From positions 3,873,400 through 3,937,399 of the forward strand of contig NZ_CP027116.1 of the NCBI RefSeq assembly GCF_003431975.1: a stretch of DNA of 64,000 bases. Reading direction: 5' to 3'. Positions within the stretch are counted from its first letter, which is position 1. Each line of letters opens with the position of its first letter. Shown here piece by piece: positions 17,624 to 27,706 of this stretch. The stretch comes from Bacillus pumilus. GTDB taxonomy: Bacteria > Bacillota > Bacilli > Bacillales > Bacillaceae. Made by a program: the position numbers and the translations under genes. The notes below the pieces were generated by a model. The model saw nothing but the letters and a program-made list of their open reading frames with translations, was not told the origin of the DNA and ran no database searches.

Positions 17624-19243
17624 ATGTTTGTTCAACCACCTACATGGCCTGAAGAATTTGTAAAACGCTACCGTGAAAACGGCTGTTGGCGTGGGGAAAC
17701 CTTTGGCGGTATGCTTCGTGAACGCGCCTTATCGTTAGGGAATAAAACAGCGATTACATACGCTGATACGCACATGAGCTACCAAAAACTTGATGAGCGC
17801 GTCAGCAGTTTAGCCGCCGGTTTTCATCAGCTTGGAATTCAAAAGAGAAGTCGAGTTGTCGTGCAGCTTCCTAACATTCCTGCTTTTTTTGAAATCATTT
17901 TCGCTTTATTTCGAATCGGTGCTTTACCCGTCTTCTCACTGCCATCTCATAGAAGCAGCGAAATCACTTATTTTATTGAGTTTGCCGAAGCAGACGCATA
18001 TGTCATACCAGATATCCATGATGGCTTTGATTATCGATCACTCGCACGTCAAGTGAAAGAAAAGCTCCCCTCATTACCTCATGTCATTGTTGCAGGGAAG
18101 GCTGAGGAATTCCTTAACTTGGATGATCTGCGCAAGGACCCAGCACTTGATCCTCAAATTCATGTAGAGGCAAGCGATATTGCGTTTCTTCAGTTATCTG
18201 GAGGCAGCACAGGCCTTTCTAAGCTTATTCCTCGCACACATGATGACTATATTTATAGTCTTTGGAAAAGCAATGAGGTGTGCGAGCTCACACAAGATAG
18301 TGTGTATCTAGCTACACTTCCAGTTGCGCACAACTATCCATTAAGCTCGCCTGGAGTCCTTGGGACGTTATACGCAGGTGGAAGAGTCGTTCTTGCACCT
18401 GGATCAAGCCCTGATGTCGTCTTTCCACTCATCGAAAAAGAACGGGCAACTATTACCGCTGTCGTTCCACCTATTGCATTGATTTGGCTAGAAGCCGCTA
18501 CTCATCGATCAGATGACTTATCTAGTCTTGAGGTCTTACAAGTCGGTGGTGCTAAGTTAAGCGCTGAGGCAGCAAAAAGAGTGATGCCTACCCTTGGGTG
18601 TAAGTTACAGCAAGTTTTTGGCATGGCAGAAGGTCTGGTCAACTATACCAGATTGGATGATCCTGAACATGTCATTATTCATACACAAGGACGCCCGATG
18701 TCTGAATATGATGAGGTACTAGTGGTAGATGATGAGGACAAGCCCGTCCCGAATGAAGTGGCTGGACACCTTTTAACAAGAGGACCTTATACGATTCGCG
18801 GCTACTATAAAGCCGATGAACAAAACAAGAAAGCATTTACACCCGATGGCTTTTACAGAACAGGTGACATCGTGCGATTAACCAAAGAAGGAAATGTTGT
18901 AGTAGAAGGCAGAGACAAGGATCAAATCAATCGTGGTGGCGAAAAGGTTGCCGCTGAAGAAGTTGAAAATCATTTACTTGCGCATCCTGACATTCATGAT
19001 GCCGCCATGGTGTCCATGCCAGATCCATTCCTAGGCGAACGCTCATGTGCCTTTGTTATTGCGAAAGGAAACAACAAGCCAGCACCACACGCCTTAAAGT
19101 CATTTCTAAGAGAACGCGGGCTCGCTGCCTATAAAATTCCTGATCGCATTGAATGGATCGATGAGTTTCCACAAACAGGTGTAGGCAAAGTCAGTAAAAA
19201 AGCATTAAGAGAATTAGCTGCAATCAATACTGCCAACATATAA
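17624..19243 (+). CDS. dhbE: 2,3-dihydroxybenzoate-AMP ligase DhbE
   Basis: A stand-alone adenylation enzyme of 539 aa that activates 2,3-dihydroxybenzoate and loads it on the aryl-carrier domain of DhbB. The P-loop is [10 protein letters not shown]. Aryl-acid pocket residues are suggested by the [10 protein letters not shown] region, and [20 protein letters not shown] and the C-terminal catalytic Lys in GVGKVSKK are present. Confidence 0.95.
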   Translation: MFVQPPTWPEEFVKRYRENGCWRGETFGGMLRERALSLGNKTAITYADTHMSYQKLDERVSSLAAGFHQLGIQKRSRVVVQLPNIPAFFEIIFALFRIGALPVFSLPSHRSSEITYFIEFAEADAYVIPDIHDGFDYRSLARQVKEKLPSLPHVIVAGKAEEFLNLDDLRKDPALDPQIHVEASDIAFLQLSGGSTGLSKLIPRTHDDYIYSLWKSNEVCELTQDSVYLATLPVAHNYPLSSPGVLGTLYAGGRVVLAPGSSPDVVFPLIEKERATITAVVPPIALIWLEAATHRSDDLSSLEVLQVGGAKLSAEAAKRVMPTLGCKLQQVFGMAEGLVNYTRLDDPEHVIIHTQGRPMSEYDEVLVVDDEDKPVPNEVAGHLLTRGPYTIRGYYKADEQNKKAFTPDGFYRTGDIVRLTKEGNVVVEGRDKDQINRGGEKVAAEEVENHLLAHPDIHDAAMVSMPDPFLGERSCAFVIAKGNNKPAPHALKSFLRERGLAAYKIPDRIEWIDEFPQTGVGKVSKKALRELAAINTANI

Positions 19244-19261
19244 ACAAGAGGAGTGAAAATC

Positions 19262-20170
19262 ATGGCAATCCCTACTATTCCTGCGTATTCAATGCCGAGC
19301 ACACAAGATTTACCCGAAAATAAGGTGAACTGGATACCAGATCCGAAACGTGCTGTTTTGCTGATACATGACATGCAGCAATATTTTTTAAATGCATTTC
19401 AGCAAGATGCATCACCGATTACAGAGTTAGTGCAGCATATTGAACAATTACGTGATACATGCAAGGAACTTGGCATTCCTGTCGTCTATACAGCTCAACC
19501 TGGTGACCAAGACCCGAAGGATCGTGCCTTATTAACAGATTTTTGGGGACCTGGACTTGGTGATGATGAAGCATTGACAAAAATCATTGATCAGCTTGCT
19601 CCATCTGAAGCAGATACAATGCTGACAAAATGGCGTTATAGCGCATTCAAAAAATCCAATTTTTTAGATATTCTTCAAGAAGGCGGGCGTGATCAATTAA
19701 TCATTACTGGCGTATATGCACATATTGGCTGTATGCTGACAGCCGCAGAAGCATTCATGCTCGATATTGAAACCTTTTTTGTCGCCGATGCGGTTGCTGA
19801 CTTTTCACTTAAGCATCACAAAATGGCGATGACCTATGCAGCTGAACGCTGTGCGGTCACCACCACAACAAACCAAATCATTCGTCGTTTAACAGGACAG
19901 GAAGCAGACAGTGATGAGCTATCCTTTGAAGCAATTGTTCACCAAGTAGCTGAGTATCTCCAAATCGAACCGAATGAAATACCGTTTGACGAGAATCTCG
20001 TCTACCTTGGGCTTGATTCTATTAGAATGATGAGCCTAGCGGAAAAGTGGAGACAGCAAGGCGCGACAGTCAATTTCATTGAGCTCGCAGCAAATCCAAC
20101 GCTCACGTCTTGGCGAGCTCTTCTTTTCCCAGAAAAACGACCATCTATCCCAAATATCGATTACTTGTAA
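19262..20170 (+). CDS. dhbB: Isochorismatase / aryl carrier protein DhbB
   Basis: A two-domain protein of 302 aa. The isochorismatase domain (about 1-205) hydrolyses isochorismate; LLIHDMQQYFL, KWRYSAF and GVYAHIGCMLTA are the family motifs. The C-terminal aryl-carrier domain (about 225-295) carries the phosphopantetheine Ser253 in LGLDSIR and presents dihydroxybenzoate to DhbF. Start is the ATG at 19262, eight bases after AGGAG; a GTG nine bases earlier lies too close to it. Confidence 0.95.
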   Translation: MAIPTIPAYSMPSTQDLPENKVNWIPDPKRAVLLIHDMQQYFLNAFQQDASPITELVQHIEQLRDTCKELGIPVVYTAQPGDQDPKDRALLTDFWGPGLGDDEALTKIIDQLAPSEADTMLTKWRYSAFKKSNFLDILQEGGRDQLIITGVYAHIGCMLTAAEAFMLDIETFFVADAVADFSLKHHKMAMTYAAERCAVTTTTNQIIRRLTGQEADSDELSFEAIVHQVAEYLQIEPNEIPFDENLVYLGLDSIRMMSLAEKWRQQGATVNFIELAANPTLTSWRALLFPEKRPSIPNIDYL

Positions 20171-20185
20171 AGGAGGTATAGACCC

Positions 20186-23100
20186 TTGTCGATCCAGTCA
20201 GTCGATTCATTCCCACTAACCGGTGCCCAATCAGGCATTTGGTATGCGCAGCAGCTTGATCCATCTAATCCTATTTTCAATACAGCTGAGTATATAGATA
20301 TTAAAGGTCCCATTGATCCCGTACACTTTGAAGCAGCCATTAGAAAAACTGTCTTAGAAGCAGATTCATTGTATATGCGCTTCGTTGAGGATACTGACGG
20401 TCCAAAGCAATGGTTGACACCTAAGAAAGAGGTTCCATTTCAATATATCAATTTACAAAATGAAAAACAGCCGCTTGATGCGGCTAAAGCATGGATGAAG
20501 ACAGATCTTTCAACACCAGTCTTTTTAGAGAAAGATGTATTTTTTCGTGAAGTACTTTTTCAAATTGCTGACGACCGATTTATCTGGTATCAGCGCATTC
20601 ATCACATTGCCATTGATGGATTCGCTTTTTCGCTCATTGCACGCCGTGTTGCTGAGGTTTATTCATCTCTATCGAAAGGGACACCTGTGCCTCCTCAAAC
20701 ATTTGGTGCCTTACATGATGTAGTCCAAGAAGAAATCACTTATCAACAGTCCAAACAATATGAAGATGATCGAGCATTTTGGAAAAATCGTTTTGCTGAT
20801 CAATCTGAAATTGTCAGCCTTGCAGAGCTGGCCCCAAGAACGTCGGATCATTTTATTCGAAAAACGGCTAGATACGATGCCGAAAAGGTATGCAAAATGA
20901 AAAAAAATGCTCAAGCTTTCGGTGGTACGTGGCATGAAATGATTCTTGCGGCATCCGCACTATATATGCATCGTATGACTGGTGCACATGATATTGTTTT
21001 AGGATTACCTGTTATGATGCGCCTTGGATCGTGCGCCTTACAAACACCCGGAATGGTCATGAACCTGGTACCACTACGTGTAACATGCAAACCAGAAATG
21101 ACGCTCTCAGCACTTGTTCGTCAAGTATCTGATGAACTGAAAGCCATTCGGCCTCATCAAAGGTATCGTCACGAAGACATGCGAAGAGACTTTAAGCTCA
21201 TCGGAAGAAATCAACGATTATTCGGTCCACAGATCAATATCATGCCATTTGATTATGATCTCATGTTCGACCAGAGCATGGGTCAAGCGCATAATCTTTC
21301 AGCAGGACCGGTAGATGATTTATCGATCAACATATACGACCGCGCAGATGGGAACGGATTTCAAATCGACTTTGATGCAAACCCTTCCGTTTACAAAGAG
21401 ACAGTCGTTGACGCTCATCAGCATCGTTTTCTTCAATTGTTGGAGGAAATAACCGGACTAGAGCAAGATCAGACAATCAGTCAATTCAACCTTCTTTTGT
21501 CTGAAGAAAAAGAGACCATACTCAAGCACTGGAATGATACAAAACGAGAATTACCAAAAGAATCTTTACGGGAACTATTTGAAAAACAAGTCAGCAAAAC
21601 GCCACACGCAAAAGCATTACAGTTTGACGAAATCATTTTGACCTACGAAGAGTTGAATCAGCGGGCAAATCAATTAGCTCATTATTTGAAAAAGTATGGC
21701 ATTGGACCAGAACAATTTGTCGCAATGGCTTTGCCTCGGTCCATCGATATGGTCGTAAGTCTATTAGCCGTTGTGAAAACGGGAGCCGCTTATCTGCCAT
21801 TAGACCCTGATTACCCTAACGATCGAGTCGCCTATATGCTAGATGATGCCAAGCCGGCATGCTTGCTTACAGTCAAAGAGATAGCAGACCGTTTGGACCA
21901 TCCACATATCATTCAACTGGATGATTCAACGACTCATCAGGAGATAGCTGGCAGTCCGCATCTTAATCCGACTTGGAGTGAAGGCTCCCCGCATCACCCG
22001 GCTTACATCCTCTACACGTCAGGATCGACGGGCAAACCAAAGGGTGTTGTTGTAACAAAACGAAATGTGATCAACTTTATATTGTCTATGCAAGATTCAT
22101 TTTTATTAGATCAAGGAGACCAGCTTTTAGCGGTAACGACCATTGCCTTTGATATTTCTGGGCTGGAAATGTTCCTACCGCTTTTACATGGGGCTGCTCT
22201 TTTATTAGCAAAAAAAGAAACCATACAAGAGCCAGCAAAGCTTTCAGATATGATTCGTTCTCATCATGTCACAATCATGCAGGCTACACCAACCTTGTGG
22301 CATGCACTAGCAGATGAATACCCTGACGTGATAACAGGTATGCGTGTTCTTGTTGGAGGAGAAGCACTCCCTGCCTCCCTTTTGCACACATTGCAATCTC
22401 TTCAATGCGACATTACCAATTTGTACGGACCTACAGAGACGACGATCTGGTCTACGTTGGAAAATGTCACAGCACATCGAGAGAATAGTGGGCCGGCGAT
22501 TGGTAAACCCATTTGGAATACGAGCATTTACATTTTAGATGAAGGACTAAACCCAGTCCCAGCAGGATCAATCGGTGAACTTTATATTGCAGGTGAAGGA
22601 GTATCTAGAGGATATCTTGGACGATATGATTTAACGGCTGAACGATTTGTCGCTAATCCATTCGGTACAAAAGGCATGAGAATGTATCGTACTGGTGATT
22701 TAGCCAGATGGCGTGAGAATGGTTCGATTGATTATATCAGCCGTGCTGATCATCAAATTAAAATTCGCGGCTTCCGTATTGAACTAGGTGAAGTTGAAAC
22801 AGTCATTATGCAACACCCAGCCATAAAGCATACATCTGTTATCGTTCGTGAGGATCAACCTGGACAACAGCTGCTTTGTGCGTATGTTGTGCTGACAGAC
22901 GGCTCTTCTCTTCATCCTTCAGAGCTTAGGCAGTTTGTGGCTGCGTTACTTCCAGATTACATGGTGCCTTCTGCTGTTACCCTTTTGCCAGAACTTCCAC
23001 TTACACCAAACGGAAAAATAGATCGCAAAGCATTACCAGCACCAAATATGTCTTTAGTTAGTTCAGATCGTACACCTAGAACACCTCAAGAAGACATGTT

Positions 23101-26100
23101 ATGTAGTTTATTCGCAGAAACACTTGGCCTATCTCAAACTGGCATAGATGATAGTTTCTTTGACTTAGGCGGACATTCTTTACTCGCCGCTCGTCTGCTT
23201 AGACGTATACGCGATACATTTGGTGCGGACCTAAGCATGAGTACCATTTTTGAATCACCTCGAGTTGCTGAGCTTGCGCAGCACTTGGACAAAGCGAAGG
23301 ACATTCGGCCGCCGCTTCAGGTAGAAAATAAGCCAGATGAGATTCCGTTATCCTTTGCCCAGAAACGGCTCTGGTTCCTTCATTGCCTAGAAGGACCAAG
23401 TCCAACTTACAATATTCCACTTGTCATTCAACTGACAGGTACACTAGATCAAAAAGCTCTAATTGGTGCATTAGCAGATATCAGTGAAAAACATGAAACC
23501 CTTAGAACCATTTTTCCAAATAAGAACGGCATGCCAAGACAGGTTATTTTACACCCGAAACGTGTTCAGCCTGAACTCCATGTCACAGCTTCAAGCGATC
23601 AACAAATTGAGAATCAGTTAAACGAAGCCATTCGCTATAGCTTTAAGATTGAAGAAGAACCTGCACTGAGAGCTGAATTATTCATGCTCGATGCAAACCG
23701 ATCCGTACTGCTGCTATTGTTACATCACATTGCTGGTGACGGCTGGTCACTTGCACCATTGACACGAGACTTAACTACTGCTTATGAAGCTCGTATTCAA
23801 GGGAAATCAATCTCATTGCCAGCCGAGCCTATTCAATATGCTGACTATGCTATTTGGCAGCAGAAACTGTTGGGCAGTGAGAAAGAGACGGATAGTCTAT
23901 TTGCTAAGCAACTCAGCTATTGGACAGGTGCTTTACATGACCTGCCTGAAGAACTGGAGCTTCCCTATGACTACCCGCGTCCACAGGAAGGAAGCTTTAA
24001 CGGTGCTACGATCGACTTTACGATTGAGCCCGCTTTACACCAGCTCCTCCTTGAACTTGCAAAGCAGCATCAGGTGAGCTTGTTCATGGTGCTTCAAGCA
24101 TCACTTGCAGCATTACTGACACGCCTTGGGGCGGGTACAGATATCCCCATCGGCAGCCCAATTGCTGGACGGAATGACGATGCACTTGACGACATTGTCG
24201 GATTGTTTGTGAACACACTAGTATTACGTACAAATACAGCTGGTAATCCAACCTTTAGTGAGCTATTGAATCGAGTGCGCGACGTTGACTTAGCAGCTTA
24301 TGAGCATCAGGATCTGCCATTTGAACGACTAGTGGAAATCCTAAATCCAACCCGCTCCAGATCACGCAATCCATTGTTCCAAGTCATGCTTGCCTTCCAA
24401 AATACACCGAAGGCGGAAATGAAGCTGACACAACTTGATTCAGATCTCTACGTAAAACCAGTAGGGTCAGCTAAATTTGATCTGACCATCGAATTGACAG
24501 AACAAAGAACTGAAACTGGATCAGCAGCAGGATTAACAGGATTGTTTGAATTCAGCACAGATGTATTTAAACAAAGTAGCGTTCGAGCAATCGCTGACAG
24601 AATGAAGCGCTTTTTAACAGAGGTAGCTGAGCGCCCTCATCTGCCAATTGGTCAAGTGAACATTTTATCAGATCAAGAACGACAAACATTTATACCTGAC
24701 AAAAAAACATTCACTCAGTCAGACCAATCACCTAGTCTCCCAGCCTTATTTGAAAAAACGGCGCAGCAATTCCCTGATCGAGTAGCTGTAACGGATGGCA
24801 AGAGACAGCTTACCTATCAAGAGTTAAACAACAAAGCCAATCGTCTTGCTCATTTATTAATAGAAAGAGGCGTTGGACCAGAACAGTTCGTTGCACTTGC
24901 TCTGCCTAGGTCAATCGATATGCTCGTAAGTTTATTAGCCGTTCATAAAGCAGGCGCAGCCTATGTTCCGCTTGATCCTGACTATCCAGCAGACAGACTG
25001 GCATACATGATACAAGATGCCAAACCAGTTTGCAGCATCACAACAAAAGCAGCTGCATTACATCTCCCTGCTGATTGCGATTTGATTTTGTTAGACGAAA
25101 AAGAAACGATTGATCAATTGCTGACTACGCCAAATCACAATCCAGCTGATGTAAACAGAATTGAGCCGCTATCTTCTCTGCATCCGGCCTATATTATTTA
25201 TACGTCCGGTTCTACAGGGAAACCAAAAGGAGTGGTTATTCCACACCAAAATGTCATCCGTCTTCTGACATCTACTGAACATTGGTTCCATTTTGATGAA
25301 GAAGATGTTTGGACAATGTTTCATTCGTATGCCTTTGATTTTTCAGTATGGGAAATTTGGGGGCCACTTTTGTATGGCGGTCGACTTGTCATTGTTCCTC
25401 ATACCATCTCTCGCTCTCCAGAAGAGATGCTGCAACTTCTAGTCGAAGAAGGTGTGACTGTGCTTAATCAAACACCTTCTGCCTTCTATCAGCTCATGCA
25501 GATAGACAAGGAACAACAAACACTTGGTCAAGCATTATCACTCCGCTATGTCATCTTTGGCGGTGAAGCATTAGAGCTTAGCAGATTAGAAGATTGGTAC
25601 AGCCGTCACTCAGACTGCAAGCCAAAGCTAATTAACATGTACGGCATTACAGAAACCACCGTTCACGTTACGTACAATGTACTCAATCGAGACATGATTG
25701 CAAAGAAATCTAGCAGCTTAATAGGCGAACCGATTCCTGATTTACACGTGTACGTACTAGATGAATACCTACAACCTGTTCCACCTGGGACGACAGGTGA
25801 AATGTATGTAGCTGGAGCTGGTTTAGCAAGAGGTTATCTAGGCAGGCCTGACCTGACCTCAGATCGATTCCCCGCCGATCCTTATGGAGCACCTGGCACA
25901 AGAATGTATCGTACAGGCGACCTCGCTCGCTGGACAGAAGAAGGGGCACTAGATTACATTGGCAGAGCTGATCATCAAATTAAAATACGCGGGTTTAGGA
26001 TTGAACTTGGAGAAATCGAAGCTGTTCTGGCACGCCATGATGAAGTTGCACAAGTTGCCGTCATTTTGCGAGAGGATCAACCTGGTGACAAACGCTTAGT

Positions 26101-27334
26101 CGCATACATCGTCACAACTGAAGAAGACCGTTTCGATATAGAGACCCTTCGCCATTTTGCGTCAGCCAGTCTTCCTGATTACATGGTGCCTGCGGCTTAT
26201 GTACAGATTGATACGATGCCACTTACAGCAAACGGGAAGCTTGATCAAAAATCACTACCGGCACCTCAATTGCATATACAGCAAACGGATGGCCGCGGCC
26301 CAAGAAACCCGAAAGAGGAAGTTCTATGCCACCTCTTTGAAGAGGTGCTTGATTTGCCAAAAATCAGCATTGACGATCGCTTTTTTGATATTGGCGGGCA
26401 CTCATTACTTGCGGTTCGTTTAATCAGCCGCATTCGTGATGCACTTGGTGTCAAACTAAGCATCGGAACGTTGTTTGAAGCACCGAACGTTGCAAGCTTG
26501 GCAGAGAAACTAGAAACAGGAAGCGATGAAAACGCACTAGAAATCCTGCTGCCGCTACGAACAAATGGAGACAGATATCCTCTCTTCTGTGTTCACCCAG
26601 CAGGTGGTCTTAGCTGGTGCTATGCAGGTCTCTTGAATACATTAGAGAAAGACATCCCTATTTATGGATTACAAGCACGAGGAATCGCAAGAAAAGATGA
26701 CTACCCGCACACACTAGATGATATGGCTGCGGATTATATCAAGCATATCCGAACGATTCAACCAAAAGGCCCTTATCATCTTCTTGGCTGGTCACTCGGC
26801 GGAAACGTTGTACAAGCAATGGCTACTCAACTCCAGCAGCAAGGTGAAGAAATCGCTCTCGTTGCGATGCTGGATGCCTATCCAAACCATTTCTTACCGA
26901 TTAAAGAAGCACCTGATGAAGAAGAAGCACTAATCGCGCTTCTTGCACTCGGCGGTTATGATCCAGATACCTTAACAGGTGAACCACTCACGATGAAAAG
27001 TGCCGTCGACATTTTGAAGAAAGACGGCAGTGCACTAGCAAGCTTAAGTGAAGATGCTATTAGAAATCTAAAAGAAACCTATGTCAATTCAGTTCGATTG
27101 CTCGGAGAATATCAGCCAAAAGCTTATCATGGGGACATATTATTCTTTAGATCTACCATTATCCCAGATTGGTTTACACCAATTGATCCAGAAGCATGGG
27201 CACCTTACATCAATGGAACAATTGAACAGCATGACATTCATTGCCGGCACAAAGACATGTGCCAGCCTAAACCCCTAGCAGAAATTGGTGTCATCTTAGA
27301 CAACGCTCTGCATCGGGTCAAACAAAAGCACTAA
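20186..27334 (+). CDS. dhbF: Bacillibactin dimodular non-ribosomal peptide synthetase DhbF
   Basis: A 2382-aa synthetase with domains C-A-T-C-A-T-TE. C1 active site HHIAIDG (139-145), A1 core YTSGSTGKPKG from 610, T1 Ser998 in GGHSLL, C2 HHIAGDG (1180-1186), A2 core near 1672, T2 Ser2073, and thioesterase Ser2203 in GWSLGG. A1 pocket residues read D-I-L-Q-L-G-L-I-W, the glycine code; A2 reads D-F-W-N-I-G-M-V-H, the threonine code. It thus builds DHB-Gly-Thr three times and the thioesterase cyclises the trilactone. TTG start after AGGAGG. Confidence 0.97.
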   Translation: MSIQSVDSFPLTGAQSGIWYAQQLDPSNPIFNTAEYIDIKGPIDPVHFEAAIRKTVLEADSLYMRFVEDTDGPKQWLTPKKEVPFQYINLQNEKQPLDAAKAWMKTDLSTPVFLEKDVFFREVLFQIADDRFIWYQRIHHIAIDGFAFSLIARRVAEVYSSLSKGTPVPPQTFGALHDVVQEEITYQQSKQYEDDRAFWKNRFADQSEIVSLAELAPRTSDHFIRKTARYDAEKVCKMKKNAQAFGGTWHEMILAASALYMHRMTGAHDIVLGLPVMMRLGSCALQTPGMVMNLVPLRVTCKPEMTLSALVRQVSDELKAIRPHQRYRHEDMRRDFKLIGRNQRLFGPQINIMPFDYDLMFDQSMGQAHNLSAGPVDDLSINIYDRADGNGFQIDFDANPSVYKETVVDAHQHRFLQLLEEITGLEQDQTISQFNLLLSEEKETILKHWNDTKRELPKESLRELFEKQVSKTPHAKALQFDEIILTYEELNQRANQLAHYLKKYGIGPEQFVAMALPRSIDMVVSLLAVVKTGAAYLPLDPDYPNDRVAYMLDDAKPACLLTVKEIADRLDHPHIIQLDDSTTHQEIAGSPHLNPTWSEGSPHHPAYILYTSGSTGKPKGVVVTKRNVINFILSMQDSFLLDQGDQLLAVTTIAFDISGLEMFLPLLHGAALLLAKKETIQEPAKLSDMIRSHHVTIMQATPTLWHALADEYPDVITGMRVLVGGEALPASLLHTLQSLQCDITNLYGPTETTIWSTLENVTAHRENSGPAIGKPIWNTSIYILDEGLNPVPAGSIGELYIAGEGVSRGYLGRYDLTAERFVANPFGTKGMRMYRTGDLARWRENGSIDYISRADHQIKIRGFRIELGEVETVIMQHPAIKHTSVIVREDQPGQQLLCAYVVLTDGSSLHPSELRQFVAALLPDYMVPSAVTLLPELPLTPNGKIDRKALPAPNMSLVSSDRTPRTPQEDMLCSLFAETLGLSQTGIDDSFFDLGGHSLLAARLLRRIRDTFGADLSMSTIFESPRVAELAQHLDKAKDIRPPLQVENKPDEIPLSFAQKRLWFLHCLEGPSPTYNIPLVIQLTGTLDQKALIGALADISEKHETLRTIFPNKNGMPRQVILHPKRVQPELHVTASSDQQIENQLNEAIRYSFKIEEEPALRAELFMLDANRSVLLLLLHHIAGDGWSLAPLTRDLTTAYEARIQGKSISLPAEPIQYADYAIWQQKLLGSEKETDSLFAKQLSYWTGALHDLPEELELPYDYPRPQEGSFNGATIDFTIEPALHQLLLELAKQHQVSLFMVLQASLAALLTRLGAGTDIPIGSPIAGRNDDALDDIVGLFVNTLVLRTNTAGNPTFSELLNRVRDVDLAAYEHQDLPFERLVEILNPTRSRSRNPLFQVMLAFQNTPKAEMKLTQLDSDLYVKPVGSAKFDLTIELTEQRTETGSAAGLTGLFEFSTDVFKQSSVRAIADRMKRFLTEVAERPHLPIGQVNILSDQERQTFIPDKKTFTQSDQSPSLPALFEKTAQQFPDRVAVTDGKRQLTYQELNNKANRLAHLLIERGVGPEQFVALALPRSIDMLVSLLAVHKAGAAYVPLDPDYPADRLAYMIQDAKPVCSITTKAAALHLPADCDLILLDEKETIDQLLTTPNHNPADVNRIEPLSSLHPAYIIYTSGSTGKPKGVVIPHQNVIRLLTSTEHWFHFDEEDVWTMFHSYAFDFSVWEIWGPLLYGGRLVIVPHTISRSPEEMLQLLVEEGVTVLNQTPSAFYQLMQIDKEQQTLGQALSLRYVIFGGEALELSRLEDWYSRHSDCKPKLINMYGITETTVHVTYNVLNRDMIAKKSSSLIGEPIPDLHVYVLDEYLQPVPPGTTGEMYVAGAGLARGYLGRPDLTSDRFPADPYGAPGTRMYRTGDLARWTEEGALDYIGRADHQIKIRGFRIELGEIEAVLARHDEVAQVAVILREDQPGDKRLVAYIVTTEEDRFDIETLRHFASASLPDYMVPAAYVQIDTMPLTANGKLDQKSLPAPQLHIQQTDGRGPRNPKEEVLCHLFEEVLDLPKISIDDRFFDIGGHSLLAVRLISRIRDALGVKLSIGTLFEAPNVASLAEKLETGSDENALEILLPLRTNGDRYPLFCVHPAGGLSWCYAGLLNTLEKDIPIYGLQARGIARKDDYPHTLDDMAADYIKHIRTIQPKGPYHLLGWSLGGNVVQAMATQLQQQGEEIALVAMLDAYPNHFLPIKEAPDEEEALIALLALGGYDPDTLTGEPLTMKSAVDILKKDGSALASLSEDAIRNLKETYVNSVRLLGEYQPKAYHGDILFFRSTIIPDWFTPIDPEAWAPYINGTIEQHDIHCRHKDMCQPKPLAEIGVILDNALHRVKQKH

Positions 27335-27354
27335 GAATAAAGGAGAGATGACAA

Positions 27355-27582
27355 ATGACAAATCCCTTTGATCGTGAAGACGGTGTATTTCTTGTGCTTG
27401 TCAATGAACAAGGACAGCATTCACTTTGGCCCTCATTTGCATCAATACCAGATGGATGGGAAAAGGTCTTTGGTGAAGACACTAGAAATGCCTGCATCGA
27501 TTACATCCAAACACACTGGCAGGACTTACGGCCATTAAACTTAAGAAAAGAACCTGCCCTAGCACATGAAAATACGGAATAA
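27355..27582 (+). CDS. MbtH-like protein
   Basis: A 75-aa adenylation-domain partner that stabilises and activates non-ribosomal peptide synthetases. Conserved features: NPFDREDG near the start, [19 protein letters not shown], and a later conserved Trp before DLRP. It is the last gene of the dhb operon, 20 bases after dhbF, and the obvious partner of its two adenylation domains. Confidence 0.95.
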   Translation: MTNPFDREDGVFLVLVNEQGQHSLWPSFASIPDGWEKVFGEDTRNACIDYIQTHWQDLRPLNLRKEPALAHENTE

Positions 27583-27586
27583 ATCA

Positions 27587-27618
27587 TCGCACCCTGATCT
27601 CACTCAGGGTGCTTTTTT
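27587..27618 (+). terminator. Terminator of the dhb operon
   Basis: GCACCCTGA and TCAGGGTGC pair around a short loop, followed by TTTTTT. Confidence 0.92.
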
Positions 27619-27667
27619 AACAGAATAAACATCACCATCTTTCCAGCTCTTTCTGCTACAATTTAAT

Positions 27668-27682
27668 TGAGAATGTTTATCA
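27668..27682 (+). promoter_or_regulatory. Fur box upstream of btr
   Basis: TGAGAATGTTTATCA matches the Fur 7-1-7 pattern in both half-sites with few mismatches. A TACAAT -10-like element directly precedes it (27657-27662), so Fur would block transcription of the regulator when iron is plentiful. Confidence 0.75.
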
Positions 27683-27706
27683 ACCAATAAGAGATCAGGT
27701 GGTTTT

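Noticed and set aside
20186-27334. Long internal repeats in dhbF as a mobile or recombination element
   Set aside because: The similarity is between the two C-A-T modules and is the normal architecture of the synthetase.
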